64,000 nt of DNA from Neptuniibacter caesariensis (GTDB lineage: Bacteria; Pseudomonadota; Gammaproteobacteria; Pseudomonadales; Balneatricaceae): the NCBI RefSeq assembly GCF_000153345.1, contig NZ_CH724127.1, forward strand, positions 2,981 through 66,980. Reading direction: 5' to 3'. A model generated the notes under the pieces. That model was not told where the DNA came from and did no database searches. It saw only the letters and a list, made by a program, of their open reading frames with translations. How positions within the stretch are numbered: position 1 is the first letter of the stretch; the number at the start of each line of letters is the position of its first letter. A program made the position numbers and the translations under genes. Shown here in pieces: positions 7,932 to 16,965 of this stretch.

Positions 7932-9512
7932 ATGGCAGAGAACATCACTCCGGTTCGCCGAGCACTCATTAGCGTATCTGATAAATCAGGTATCGTTGAG
8001 TTCGCACAGGCCCTAAACGCTCGCGGCGTCGAGATCCTTTCAACAGGTGGAACGTATAAGTTGTTAAAAGATAACAACATTCCAGCAGTTGAAGTTTCGG
8101 ACTACACAGGCTTCCCAGAAATGATGGATGGACGTGTAAAAACGCTTCACCCAAAAGTTCACGGCGGCATTCTGGGTCGTCGCGGTCAGGATGATGGCAT
8201 CATGTCCGAACACGGGATTAACCCAATCGATATGGTTGTTGTTAACCTTTATCCGTTCGCTGCTACTATTGCTCGCCCTGATTGTGATCTACCTATGGCG
8301 ATCGAAAATATCGACATCGGTGGACCAACGATGGTTCGCTCAGCGGCAAAAAACCATAAAGATGTTGCTATTGTCGTAAACGCTTCTGACTACGACAGTG
8401 TTGTAGCTGAAATGGATTCCGAAAAAGGTCTAACGCACAAAACTCGTTTTGACCTAGCAGTAAAAGCGTTCGAGCACACTGCAGGCTATGACGGCATGAT
8501 TGCTAACTACCTGGGCGCAATCGTTGAAGGCGAAGATGAGAAACCAGCGGATTTCCCACGTACTTTCAACACTCAGTTCGTTAAAGCACAAGATATGCGT
8601 TACGGGGAAAACCCTCACCAGCGCGCTGCTTTCTACGTTGAAGAAGAGCCAGCAGAAGCCTCTGTTTCCACAGCGCGCCAGTTACAAGGCAAGGCGCTTT
8701 CTTTTAATAACGTAGCGGATACTGACGCTGCCCTTGAATGCGTTAAATCATTCAAAGAGCCTGCTTGTGTAATCGTTAAGCACGCAAATCCATGTGGTGT
8801 AGCGGTCGGTGCAGACATTTTGGAAGCATACAACCGTGCTTTCCAGACTGATCCAACATCTGCTTTCGGAGGCATCATCGCATTCAACCAGGAACTGGAT
8901 GGCAACACAGCTAAAGCGATCGTTGATCGCCAGTTCGTTGAAGTGATCATTGCGCCCAAAGTAACTCAGGAAGCATCCGACATCGTTGCGACTAAGCCGA
9001 ATGTTCGCCTACTTGAGTGTGGCGAATGGTCTGCTAACCGTGCACATGGCTTTGACTACAAACGCGTTAACGGTGGTCTACTAGTACAAGACCTTGATCT
9101 TGGCCGTGTAGATGCATCTGAACTTAAAGTAGTGTCTAAAGTACAGCCAACAGAACAAGAGATCCGTGATCTTCTTTTCTGCTGGGAAGTTGCCAAGTTC
9201 GTTAAATCCAATGCAATCGTATACGCAAAGGATGGTCAGACAATCGGTATCGGTGCAGGTCAGATGAGCCGTGTTTATAGTGCCAAAATTGCTGGCATTA
9301 AAGCGGCAGATGAAGGCCTTAAAGTTGAAGGCTCAGTAATGGCTTCTGACGCATTCTTCCCATTCCGTGACGGCATTGATTCCGCAGCTGCTGCGGGTAT
9401 CAAGTGTGTTATTCAGCCAGGCGGCTCGATGCGCGATCAGGAAGTGATTGATGCAGCGGATGAACATGGTATGGCTATGGTCTTCACCGGCATGCGCCAC
9501 TTCCGTCACTAA
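7932..9512 (+). CDS. purH: Bifunctional AICAR transformylase / IMP cyclohydrolase
   Basis: 526 residues, full length. The N-terminal IMP cyclohydrolase (MGS-like) domain is shown by [24 protein letters not shown] and [18 protein letters not shown]. The C-terminal AICAR transformylase domain carries [39 protein letters not shown] and [12 protein letters not shown]. It catalyses the last two steps of de novo IMP synthesis using 10-formyl-THF. purD follows after 109 bases that include two hairpins, so the pair may be one unit with internal attenuation. No PurR-type operator was evident in the short gap after fis. Confidence 0.98.
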   Translation: MAENITPVRRALISVSDKSGIVEFAQALNARGVEILSTGGTYKLLKDNNIPAVEVSDYTGFPEMMDGRVKTLHPKVHGGILGRRGQDDGIMSEHGINPIDMVVVNLYPFAATIARPDCDLPMAIENIDIGGPTMVRSAAKNHKDVAIVVNASDYDSVVAEMDSEKGLTHKTRFDLAVKAFEHTAGYDGMIANYLGAIVEGEDEKPADFPRTFNTQFVKAQDMRYGENPHQRAAFYVEEEPAEASVSTARQLQGKALSFNNVADTDAALECVKSFKEPACVIVKHANPCGVAVGADILEAYNRAFQTDPTSAFGGIIAFNQELDGNTAKAIVDRQFVEVIIAPKVTQEASDIVATKPNVRLLECGEWSANRAHGFDYKRVNGGLLVQDLDLGRVDASELKVVSKVQPTEQEIRDLLFCWEVAKFVKSNAIVYAKDGQTIGIGAGQMSRVYSAKIAGIKAADEGLKVEGSVMASDAFFPFRDGIDSAAAAGIKCVIQPGGSMRDQEVIDAADEHGMAMVFTGMRHFRH

Positions 9513-9567
9513 GAATTAAGACAGCGATAAGCCTGCTTGCTCCCTTGCAGGCAAAGCTTATTGCCAC

Positions 9568-9601
9568 AAACCCCGGCCTGAGTAATCAGGCGCGGGGTTT
9601 T
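9568..9601 (+). terminator. Terminator-like hairpin between purH and purD
   Basis: CCCCG-GCCTGA (9571-9581) pairs with TCAGGC-G-CGGGG (9586-9597) with one bulged G, and TTTT follows (9598-9601). The T-run is short, so it may act as a partial terminator. A second smaller hairpin (GCCTGC/GCAGGC, 9531-9552) lies just upstream. Confidence 0.6.
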
Positions 9602-9621
9602 CTGCAAAGAAGGATTAAGAA

Positions 9622-10905
9622 ATGAATGTACTTGTAATTGGATCAGGTGGCCGTGAACATGCTCTGGCATGGTCTGTAGCAAAAGATAAAAAGGTCGCAC
9701 AGGTTTTTGTAGCCCCAGGTAACGCAGCAACTGCACAGGAAGATAAGATGCAGAATGTTGCTATCGATGTAATGGACCTGGAAGGTCTGGCTACATTTGC
9801 CAAAGACAATCAGGTTGAATTAACAATCGTAGGTCCTGAAGCACCACTGGTTGAAGGTGTAGTTAACAAGTTTCAGGCTGAAGGCCTGCGTATCTTCGGC
9901 CCAACTGAAGGTGCTGCACAACTTGAAGGTTCCAAAGCCTTTACTAAAGACTTCCTAGCTCGCCAGCAAATCCCTACTGCAGAGTACGAAAATTTCACTG
10001 AAATTGAGCCTGCACTAGCTTACGTTCGTGAAAAAGGTGCACCTATCGTAGTTAAAGCTGACGGTCTTGCAGCGGGTAAAGGCGTAATCGTTGCCATGAC
10101 GTTGACCGAAGCAGAAGATGCAATCAAAGACATGCTGGCTGGCAACGCATTCGGAGATGCAGGCAGCCGTGTAGTTATCGAAGAATTCCTTGAAGGCGAA
10201 GAAGCGTCTTACATCGTAATGGTTGACGGTGATAACGTTCTGCCAATGGCAACAAGCCAGGATCACAAACGTGTAGGCGATGGCGATACAGGCCTGAACA
10301 CAGGCGGCATGGGTGCATACTCCCCTGCCCCTGTTGTTACAGCAGAGATCGATCAGCGCATTATGGACGAAGTGATTATGCCAACGGTTAACGGCATGAA
10401 AGCTGAAGGCAATGAATACACTGGTTTCCTGTATGCCGGTCTGATGATCCAAGCAGACGGTACGCCAAAGGTTATCGAATATAACTGTCGTTTCGGTGAC
10501 CCTGAAACTCAGCCAATTATGCTTCGCCTAAAATCCAGCTTAGTAGACCTATGTAATGCAGCACTGGATAAGAAGCTTGCTGATACCACAGCAGAGTGGG
10601 ATGAGCGCAAATCAGTTGGCGTTGTTATGGCAGCAGGCGGTTACCCTGGCTCCTACGGCAAAGGCGATGTGATCTCTTTTCCTGCAGAATGCCCTGAAGG
10701 CACTAAAATCTTCCACGCTGGCACTAAGCTTGATGGCGAGAACGTTGTGACTGCAGGCGGTCGTGTACTGTGCGTAACTGCGCTTGGCGAAACCGTAACA
10801 GAAGCGCAGAAACGTGCTTATGAACTGCTGGATAAAGTTAGCTGGGAAGGTGCTTACTTCCGTAAAGATATTGCTTACCGGGCGATCGCGCGCGAACAAT
10901 CATAA
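9622..10905 (+). CDS. purD: Phosphoribosylamine-glycine ligase (GAR synthetase)
   Basis: 427 residues, full length. It begins MNVLVIGSGGREHALAWS, the N-terminal nucleotide-fold motif of PurD. The ATP-grasp domain contains IVVKADGLAAGKGVIVA, EFLEGEEASY and the SQDHKRVGDGDTGLNTGGMGAYSPAP segment, and ends with the metal-binding EYNCRFGDPETQ motif. It joins phosphoribosylamine to glycine in step two of purine synthesis. Its start is supported by an AAGGA at 9610-9614 before ATG 9622. Confidence 0.98.
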   Translation: MNVLVIGSGGREHALAWSVAKDKKVAQVFVAPGNAATAQEDKMQNVAIDVMDLEGLATFAKDNQVELTIVGPEAPLVEGVVNKFQAEGLRIFGPTEGAAQLEGSKAFTKDFLARQQIPTAEYENFTEIEPALAYVREKGAPIVVKADGLAAGKGVIVAMTLTEAEDAIKDMLAGNAFGDAGSRVVIEEFLEGEEASYIVMVDGDNVLPMATSQDHKRVGDGDTGLNTGGMGAYSPAPVVTAEIDQRIMDEVIMPTVNGMKAEGNEYTGFLYAGLMIQADGTPKVIEYNCRFGDPETQPIMLRLKSSLVDLCNAALDKKLADTTAEWDERKSVGVVMAAGGYPGSYGKGDVISFPAECPEGTKIFHAGTKLDGENVVTAGGRVLCVTALGETVTEAQKRAYELLDKVSWEGAYFRKDIAYRAIAREQS

Positions 10906-10916
10906 GCAAAGAACAA

Positions 10917-10949
10917 TTAAAAAAGCCCCGTTATACGGGGCTTTTTTTT
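10917..10949. terminator. Bidirectional terminator between purD and the CHASE2 gene
   Basis: AAAAGCCCCGT (10921-10931) pairs perfectly with ACGGGGCTTTT (10935-10945) around TAT, with A-run left and T-run right. It overlaps the 3' end of the convergent minus-strand gene. Confidence 0.92.
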
Positions 10950-12058
10950 AGTTTGTTGCTCATCACCTTATACAGACTGATAAGCAATACCACGGCGATA
11001 CCCACCAATGAAGGGAAATAGCTGATCCAGTACCCTTCACCGATTAATAGCAACGGCATGCTCACACTGGTCCCAAATAGGCAGAGAAAGAGCAACCTCG
11101 CCCAAAGCGGCATTACTAGTAATAAGACACTAGCAAGACAGAATGCGGAAAAAATTCCAAGTCCGGTTGACCACACTGGTAAGGACGGAGATAAAACAAA
11201 CCCCTGATTCAAACCGGCAAACACAAATGCGTGTATCTCAGTCGAAAAGAATCGTTGATCAGCATACACGGGGATTTTCTGCTCAATCCTTTCATCGGAA
11301 ATTCCCACAAATATAGCTTTGTTTCTTAACTGATCTTGAGGTATCTGGCCTGTGATCAACTCTGAAAAACGATAACGCTGAACATCGTGCAAAAAACTGC
11401 CCGCCCCCATTGGCAGCCAGATTTTATGGTCACGGCTCCATAAATCAGAGAAGGCAATATGAAGGTAAGGTGTCCTCAGCCCTGAATGGTCATTGGCTTT
11501 AACAGGGGCATATTTCTGTAAACTTGCCAGAGCCATACTCGGCCATCGCGGAAACTGCATTCCAGCCCAAAGATAGCTCCGACGCAGATGACCATCAATG
11601 TCTGTCGACAAATCAGCGTGAGCATAAACCGCACCGTCCACAGCAGGCATCGCAAAGGGGTAGATCTCCCTGCCATGCTCGGCAATAACCGGTAACACAA
11701 CCCGACCATTAGCTTTAATCGCTTTCAGCAATTGCGGATCATTAGAACCCGTACTCAGATCAGGCTGGGCAAAAACAATGTTATAGGTAAGAGACGCGAC
11801 CTTAGCGGCAGTTAATTTTTCAACCGCCCTGGCATGTAACTCCCTTGATAAAGGCCAACCCGAATACTGATCAATACTCTTTGCATCAATATCGATGAGT
11901 ACTATTCTGTTTTCAGCTACTGAGATGGGCTTAAAATAGCTATTTAACTGATCATAACCCCAACGATCAAAGCTTGGGGGATAATCTGAGATCCCAGCCA
12001 AAATAGTGATGACCGGGATCGAAATGATTAAGAAGAGCGTTCTGAATCTAGCCGTCAT
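10931..12058 (-). CDS. CHASE2 sensor-domain membrane protein without output domain
   Basis: 375 residues from ATG 12058. Topology: an N-terminal membrane helix (TLFLIISIPVITILAGI), a large periplasmic CHASE2-type domain (SENRIVLIDIDAKSIDQYSGWPLSRELHARAVEKL is the diagnostic opening, then GRVVLPV and IFVGIS), and three closely spaced C-terminal membrane helices ending in a short basic tail. There is no kinase, cyclase or GGDEF domain, although CHASE2 usually feeds one. An upstream frame extension is rejected because the ATG overlaps the stop of the LysM-FecR gene (TGATG), indicating translational coupling. It probably senses or scaffolds together with that periplasmic partner. Confidence 0.8.
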   Translation of the reverse strand: MTARFRTLFLIISIPVITILAGISDYPPSFDRWGYDQLNSYFKPISVAENRIVLIDIDAKSIDQYSGWPLSRELHARAVEKLTAAKVASLTYNIVFAQPDLSTGSNDPQLLKAIKANGRVVLPVIAEHGREIYPFAMPAVDGAVYAHADLSTDIDGHLRRSYLWAGMQFPRWPSMALASLQKYAPVKANDHSGLRTPYLHIAFSDLWSRDHKIWLPMGAGSFLHDVQRYRFSELITGQIPQDQLRNKAIFVGISDERIEQKIPVYADQRFFSTEIHAFVFAGLNQGFVLSPSLPVWSTGLGIFSAFCLASVLLLVMPLWARLLFLCLFGTSVSMPLLLIGEGYWISYFPSLVGIAVVLLISLYKVMSNKLKKSPV

Positions 12059-13713
12059 CAGAGTATCAAAATGACAGATAAAGCACCTGTCACAATCATT
12101 GGCCACCAGTTTTCGACAGGTTGAACAACCTTTTGCACAGGACTCCACTCACCCGCATAATCGTCGGCATCGATTGCCCTTACCCGCAAAAAGTAACTTC
12201 CTGGCTGAGGCTTATCAACGGCTAATTCCGCTTGTGCAGTTTTCTTGTCGACAACTAACTCCGAGAAATTCTCATCTTTAGAAAGCTGTAATTGATATTC
12301 CTTAACACCTTCCTCTTCCTGCCAGCTAAAGAAAACCTCATTTTCACTACTGACAGGTTCTTTTAGCTCCGGCTTTGGCGGTACAGGCTTCACCTTAAAC
12401 TTCCCGGTAAAACCCAACGGCCCAACTTCGCCATCAGAGGCCACACTGGTAACTCGCCAAAAATAATCACCAGCGTTAGAAATAATTGCGGTATGACGCG
12501 TATCGCTGATCCCCTCAACATCTAAAGTCAGTACTGAAAAGTCGTCCGTCTCTGATACTTGCAGAATAAAGCTCTCAGCTGTCTCAGGCTGGGACCAGGC
12601 AAATTCAACATCGCCAACATAGATAGAATCAGTTGGCCTAGGTGCCTGCCTGATTGGCGGAAATGGCCTTGCATCAATATCGATTTTTCTGATTGTCGAA
12701 AAACCCTGCAAGCCACCTTTATCAATGGCGCTCACTCGCAACCAGTATGCTTGATCTAAAAGCGTTGCCGGCAGACCCATTTTGGGCTGATCGCTAAGAT
12801 TATCATAAACAATCGAGTTGAAATTCGACTCAGGGGATATCTGGCTTCTGTAGCTTGCAGCGCCAGTCATCTTACCCCAACTTAACTTGCCCGGCAGGTA
12901 TCTGATTGTAGCTGATAGCTCCGGTAATTCAGGTGCAGCTAGCAATTTTTTAGGTGGCGCTGGAGGCTTGCCCGATTTGGTCAAAGTACCAAAGCCCTGC
13001 TTCACACGCGTTGTACCTTTGTTGTTCCCTACTCCAATTAATCCTTGCGTCACCTCTGCCGCTGTTTGCTCTTTCTGAGCTCTGACTCGATAAGTGGTTC
13101 CTTTGGTGGTTGCAAAAGCCACCGGAGTATCAATAAGAAATTGTGATCCTGGCACTTTACCCGGGTTAGCGCGAATTTCAGCCTCCCCCTCCTTCAGGAA
13201 CACCTTTATATCAACAACTTTTCGTTTATTGCCAACGACGGTCGCTTGCTCAATACGTAACAAGCTGTTTTCCATTATCAGAACCTGAGTACCATCATCA
13301 AATTCCAAGAGCACAGTAGATTGAGCTGCCGTACGTATCTGGTCACCTTGCCCCAAACTTTGCCCGCGTACTAAGGGAAGATGAGCTTTAGCAGCCCCCT
13401 CTTTCATTAGCACCTCAGCTGTAACAGTACCTGACACATCCAGGATCTGAATATCAGAACGCTTTTCATTGATTAATGCCCGGGGAATTTGCAGTACGGT
13501 ACCCGGTGCCATTTGCCGGTCATTGCTTACGTTATTCAGCCGCTCAATGGTTTTCCATTCACGCCAGTCAGTAAGCAATTCATGTGCGATACTCCATACA
13601 GATTCACCTGGCTGCATGGGGTAAGCCCAATCATTTCCAGTCGATTCAGCTACGCTAGAGACAGAAAAGCTCATACATAGAAACAATAAAAATTTCCGGC
13701 TTATAGTTCTCAC
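12058..13713 (-). CDS. LysM-FecR domain periplasmic protein with fibronectin-like repeats
   Basis: 551 residues. The signal peptide (KFLLFLCMSFSVSSVAES) precedes a LysM-type motif (QPGESVWSIAHELLTDWREWKTI...GTVLQIP) that should bind peptidoglycan. Next comes a FecR-type beta domain (about residues 75-230: LVRGQSLGQGDQIRTAAQSTVLLEFDDGTQVLI, then PVAFATTKGTTYRVR). Three Ig/FN3-like repeats follow, each with a SLQ/SQISPESNF or LQVSETDDFS type strand (about 255-540). A short hydrophobic segment (WWPMIVTGALSVILIL) sits at the very C-terminus and may anchor it. It is coupled to the CHASE2 gene by a one-base overlap. LysM-FecR plus CHASE2 pairs recur in proteobacteria; the role is likely cell-wall-linked signalling (inference). 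Confidence 0.82.
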   Translation of the reverse strand: MRTISRKFLLFLCMSFSVSSVAESTGNDWAYPMQPGESVWSIAHELLTDWREWKTIERLNNVSNDRQMAPGTVLQIPRALINEKRSDIQILDVSGTVTAEVLMKEGAAKAHLPLVRGQSLGQGDQIRTAAQSTVLLEFDDGTQVLIMENSLLRIEQATVVGNKRKVVDIKVFLKEGEAEIRANPGKVPGSQFLIDTPVAFATTKGTTYRVRAQKEQTAAEVTQGLIGVGNNKGTTRVKQGFGTLTKSGKPPAPPKKLLAAPELPELSATIRYLPGKLSWGKMTGAASYRSQISPESNFNSIVYDNLSDQPKMGLPATLLDQAYWLRVSAIDKGGLQGFSTIRKIDIDARPFPPIRQAPRPTDSIYVGDVEFAWSQPETAESFILQVSETDDFSVLTLDVEGISDTRHTAIISNAGDYFWRVTSVASDGEVGPLGFTGKFKVKPVPPKPELKEPVSSENEVFFSWQEEEGVKEYQLQLSKDENFSELVVDKKTAQAELAVDKPQPGSYFLRVRAIDADDYAGEWSPVQKVVQPVENWWPMIVTGALSVILIL

Positions 13714-13826
13714 CTGATGTACATCCTTCTCAATCTGCTAATTGCTTTAATAACCAGACCACTGCTGTCACAACATTCTCCCATTAATTAATATGTGCGA
13801 CCAGTAGCGAAAACAGTTGTTTGAAT

Positions 13827-13854
13827 ATGACTTGTTTAGTTATATGCGTATAAT
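13827..13854 (+). promoter_or_regulatory. Probable sigma-70 promoter of the TPR lipoprotein gene
   Basis: A perfect TATAAT (13849-13854) lies 36 bases before the ATG at 13890, with ATGACT (13827-13832) at 16-bp spacing as a moderate -35. Confidence 0.45.
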
Positions 13855-13889
13855 CTGGCTCAACATCATCTCTTAATGTGCCTTAATAC

Positions 13890-15422
13890 ATGCTTAAATT
13901 TGAAGTTAATACTGGAAAACGCCTCTTAAAAACAACAATCGGCACCCTGGTATCGTCCTCTTTGCTAGTAGGTTGTGGAGCGCTGAATCAGGTTTCTCCG
14001 GAAACTCAGACTACACAACATGCCAATAACAAAGTTACTGAAGAATATTGCTACAAAGGCGGTAGGTCTAACGACTACAGTTGCGATCCTGAAAAGGCAT
14101 CTGCTCAGGCAGACCTTCGCCCTAAAGAGATCAACGAAGAGTGGATGAATTCCAAACTCGCCGAAGTTAAAAAATGGATCGCACAAGAGAAGCAGGCAAT
14201 TTTAAGTGGGCAACCTAGTGAAGCAACGGCGGCGGGCCCGACTGAAAAGCAAGTATCCAATACGAACAGTTACATCACTACAGTAAGCGTATCGACCCCA
14301 ATAGCATCGGCTTCAACGCCTGAAATTGAACATATTCTGCGATTAAGCCACGAAGGCCAGCATCGCGAAGCCTTAGCAAGTGTTAATACTCTACTATCAC
14401 ACCAACCTAAGATGGCTTCTGCCCAACTGACAAAAGGCATCGTACTTAGCAATATGGGTGATAAAACAGAAGCTAAGCGCATCTTTAAGGATCTGACTGT
14501 TGCATTTCCTGACCGCCCGGAAGCTTTTAATAACTTAGCGGTTATCTACTCTGAAGAGGGTAACTACCCCAAGGCAATTGAGACATTGCAACAAGCCTTC
14601 CAGACTCACCCAAGTTACGCCCAAGTGCACACAAACCTAAAAGAGTTATATGCAACGCTGGCTTCTCAGGCATACAATAAGGCTCTCGATCTGGGTAGCG
14701 CATCTTCGGGCCCAGACCTTGCGATGATCAATCAGGCCCCAACTAACGCTTCAATCGAAAGCCCTCAATTGGTAGTTGCCAGCAACACTGAACCCATGCG
14801 CGAATCTAACCCGGTTACTACTAAACCGATCTCAGTAGAGAGCACAGCCATTAAGGAAGAGGTTGCTGTGGTTGAGGTGAGTAGCCCCACGATTGTTGTT
14901 GAAACGCAGAAAGAAACATCTGAAACGGCAGAAGTGGACACTACTCAGCAAGCGGCACAGGCAGTTAAAGTTCAGCTAGCCGATACAGAAACAGAGAATA
15001 CGCTAAAAGAACCCACTATTACGACGCCTGTTCCAGAAGAATCAGTATCAGCGGATATTCAAGAAATATCAGCTGAAGAAGCGATCAAGCAACACTTGCT
15101 CAGTTGGAGTAAAGCCTGGAGCGCTAAAGACTATCAAGGCTATATCGATTCTTATACAGCCGAATATCGCCCAAATGCAAAACTGACTCACTCCCAGTGG
15201 ACTGCACAACGTCAAGCACGCTTGAGCAAGCCTAAATTTATCAAGGTTTCCCTGAATGATATTAAGGTGAAGTTACTCAGAGATAATCTTGCTGAGGCAA
15301 AGTTTGAGCAGCGCTATCAGTCTGACACATATAAAGATGCGGTCAGGAAACGCATTATGCTGATCAAGACCGATGATGAGTGGAAAATCAGCCTGGAAAG
15401 AAGCCTTGGGCTAATTAACTAA
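13890..15422 (+). CDS. TPR lipoprotein with C-terminal NTF2-like domain
   Basis: 510 residues. The N-terminus has a lipoprotein signal with lipobox LVGC (SSLLVGCGALNQ), so the mature protein should be lipid-anchored. Residues about 145-260 form TPR repeats (HREALASVNTLLSHQPKMASAQLTKG, EAFNNLAVIYSEEGNYPKAIETLQQAF). A Thr/Glu/Val-rich low-complexity stretch (about 265-395) leads to an NTF2-like domain (about 400-510) with WSKAWSAKDYQGYIDSY, WTAQRQARL, FIKVSLNDIKV and DEWKISLERS. This domain recurs in three other proteins here (15463-16926, 16966-18174, 28427-30448). No Shine-Dalgarno is obvious before ATG 13890. It is convergent with the next gene, sharing a terminator. Function unknown; likely envelope scaffold. 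Confidence 0.82.
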   Translation: MLKFEVNTGKRLLKTTIGTLVSSSLLVGCGALNQVSPETQTTQHANNKVTEEYCYKGGRSNDYSCDPEKASAQADLRPKEINEEWMNSKLAEVKKWIAQEKQAILSGQPSEATAAGPTEKQVSNTNSYITTVSVSTPIASASTPEIEHILRLSHEGQHREALASVNTLLSHQPKMASAQLTKGIVLSNMGDKTEAKRIFKDLTVAFPDRPEAFNNLAVIYSEEGNYPKAIETLQQAFQTHPSYAQVHTNLKELYATLASQAYNKALDLGSASSGPDLAMINQAPTNASIESPQLVVASNTEPMRESNPVTTKPISVESTAIKEEVAVVEVSSPTIVVETQKETSETAEVDTTQQAAQAVKVQLADTETENTLKEPTITTPVPEESVSADIQEISAEEAIKQHLLSWSKAWSAKDYQGYIDSYTAEYRPNAKLTHSQWTAQRQARLSKPKFIKVSLNDIKVKLLRDNLAEAKFEQRYQSDTYKDAVRKRIMLIKTDDEWKISLERSLGLIN

Positions 15423-15427
15423 GATAT

Positions 15428-15458
15428 AAAAAAGCCTGAGAATATTCAGGCTTTTTTT
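15428..15458. terminator. Bidirectional terminator
   Basis: AAAAAGCCTGA and TCAGGCTTTTT form an 11-bp stem around GAATAT, serving the two convergent genes that end at 15422 and 15463. Confidence 0.92.
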
Positions 15459-15462
15459 ATTT

Positions 15463-16926
15463 TTACCCCCCGGGACGCTTCAGAACAACCGTCCCATCCG
15501 TTGCTTCAGAAGCAATTTTCCAGCCGCTTGAGGTTAACGTCAGCTCAAGCCGCTTGGTCGTTTCATCTGCATAACCCGGTTTTTCAAAGCGTTGATAAAA
15601 TTCAGCTCGGTACCAGTGCGTGTTTAAACGGGTCAATTTTGGCTCGCCTATTTCAAGCTTTATCCAGGCTGGGGTCAATAAACGTTTTTTACGGAAAGCG
15701 CGCCACTCTTCAAGCGGCATTTTCACGCCATAAGGCTTAGTATTCTGTAAATAGCTATTAATATAGCTTTCCCAATCCTGAGCAGCCCAGGCATCTCCCC
15801 ACTGCTTAACGACCTTCCTCACCTCAGCTTCATTGTTAGCCACAAAAACAGGCGGCGCTGGCTTGGGTTTCTTAAGCTCTCTTTCTATATCCGCCTTTGA
15901 TTCCTCAGCTATCGCCTTGGAGCTGACCTCCGCAGACATAGATTCCTTCTGTACAGTGGGCTTGCCTTTAGGCTCAGGCTTATCTTCAACCGACGCTATA
16001 ATAAGCGGACGCTTCTGAGACTTTTCATTAGATGGCGTTTCTTTGTCTAATTTGGATTTCGCTTTAGCCACTGTTGCGGTTAGATCAGCCAATAGCTCTT
16101 TATTGACGACCTTTTCAGTTTCAGAGGTATGCGCTGCTTTGGGCGCGTCATCCAATACTTCAGCTTGAGCCGCCTTTTGCATGACCTCAGGCTCTTCTGG
16201 CTTAGTCTGAACCACTGATTCAGTAGAGATTTTTTTAGGCTCTGTTTTTTTGTCAGCCACTATTCCAGCTGTTTTTTCAGCCTCAGCCTCAGACGGCTGT
16301 TCAGTAATAATCTTAACTTCCGGAGCAACAACTACGGGTTTAGCTAACTCAGGGGACTTTTCGTTTTGCCCTTCACCCTGCTGAAGGTAGAGCCAGCCAC
16401 CAGCTGCTAAGCAGATTACTGCAACACCCAGCACTACGGGTTTAGTAGAGCTTTTCGCAGAAACAGTAACCTCTCTCTCTTCCTGGTAGTAACCATCCAG
16501 TTTTGCTGCGAGCACCGATGAAGACTTAAGTACTTTCACCAATTCGGGGGTAGACACAAGAATAATTGTCGTCGCAGAACCTTGCTCATCACAAATAGAG
16601 GGTAAACCGAGAAGGTACACTAGCGCATTTTCTTCAACATCATTCGCATCGATAATGATGTGTAAACGAATCCCCCGCGCTAAACGGCTTTTTAGCTCCT
16701 GCTGAATAAAAGAAGCATCATCCTCAACCTTAAGATAGTCAGCCAAACGGCTTTGAACAGCGTTCAGATTCAACTCACCGTCCAAAACAATACTATGATC
16801 CTGACTTGAAAGGATGCTATCAACAACACCCTTCATCCAGCGTCCACTACCCTCAATTCTTATTACCTGATGATCTACAAGATTTGTCAGTAACAGGTCT
16901 GCGGACGTAAAGCTGGCATCGCTCAA
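15463..16926 (-). CDS. Membrane protein with degenerate ATPase head and periplasmic NTF2-like domain
   Basis: 487 residues. The head (1-155) is laid out like a P-loop ATPase: VIRIEGSGRWMKGVVDSIL occupies the Walker A place but lacks the lysine-Ser/Thr pair, and LHIIIDANDV stands where Walker B would be. One membrane helix (about 167-185, VVLGVAVICLAAGGWLYL) leads to a long Glu/Lys/Pro-rich periplasmic linker (about 185-365). An NTF2-like domain closes the protein (VVKQWGDAWAAQDWESYINSY, EWRAFRKKRL, WIKLEIGEPKL). The start is TTG at 16926, supported by GGGG six to eight bases upstream; no in-frame ATG is close. Architecture parallels the intact ATPase at 28427-30448, suggesting a pseudo-enzyme paralogue. 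It lies 39 bases after the L,D-transpeptidase gene in the same operon. Confidence 0.72.
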   Translation of the reverse strand: MSDASFTSADLLLTNLVDHQVIRIEGSGRWMKGVVDSILSSQDHSIVLDGELNLNAVQSRLADYLKVEDDASFIQQELKSRLARGIRLHIIIDANDVEENALVYLLGLPSICDEQGSATTIILVSTPELVKVLKSSSVLAAKLDGYYQEEREVTVSAKSSTKPVVLGVAVICLAAGGWLYLQQGEGQNEKSPELAKPVVVAPEVKIITEQPSEAEAEKTAGIVADKKTEPKKISTESVVQTKPEEPEVMQKAAQAEVLDDAPKAAHTSETEKVVNKELLADLTATVAKAKSKLDKETPSNEKSQKRPLIIASVEDKPEPKGKPTVQKESMSAEVSSKAIAEESKADIERELKKPKPAPPVFVANNEAEVRKVVKQWGDAWAAQDWESYINSYLQNTKPYGVKMPLEEWRAFRKKRLLTPAWIKLEIGEPKLTRLNTHWYRAEFYQRFEKPGYADETTKRLELTLTSSGWKIASEATDGTVVLKRPGG

Positions 16927-16965
16927 AGTTTGACCCCTTTTATAGTCAGCTAGAAAGAGTTAAGG

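Noticed and set aside
15833-16400. Low-complexity Glu/Lys/Pro region as a frameshifted or repeated segment
   Set aside because: The frame is continuous and such charged linkers occur in the same position in the related proteins, so it is a natural periplasmic linker.
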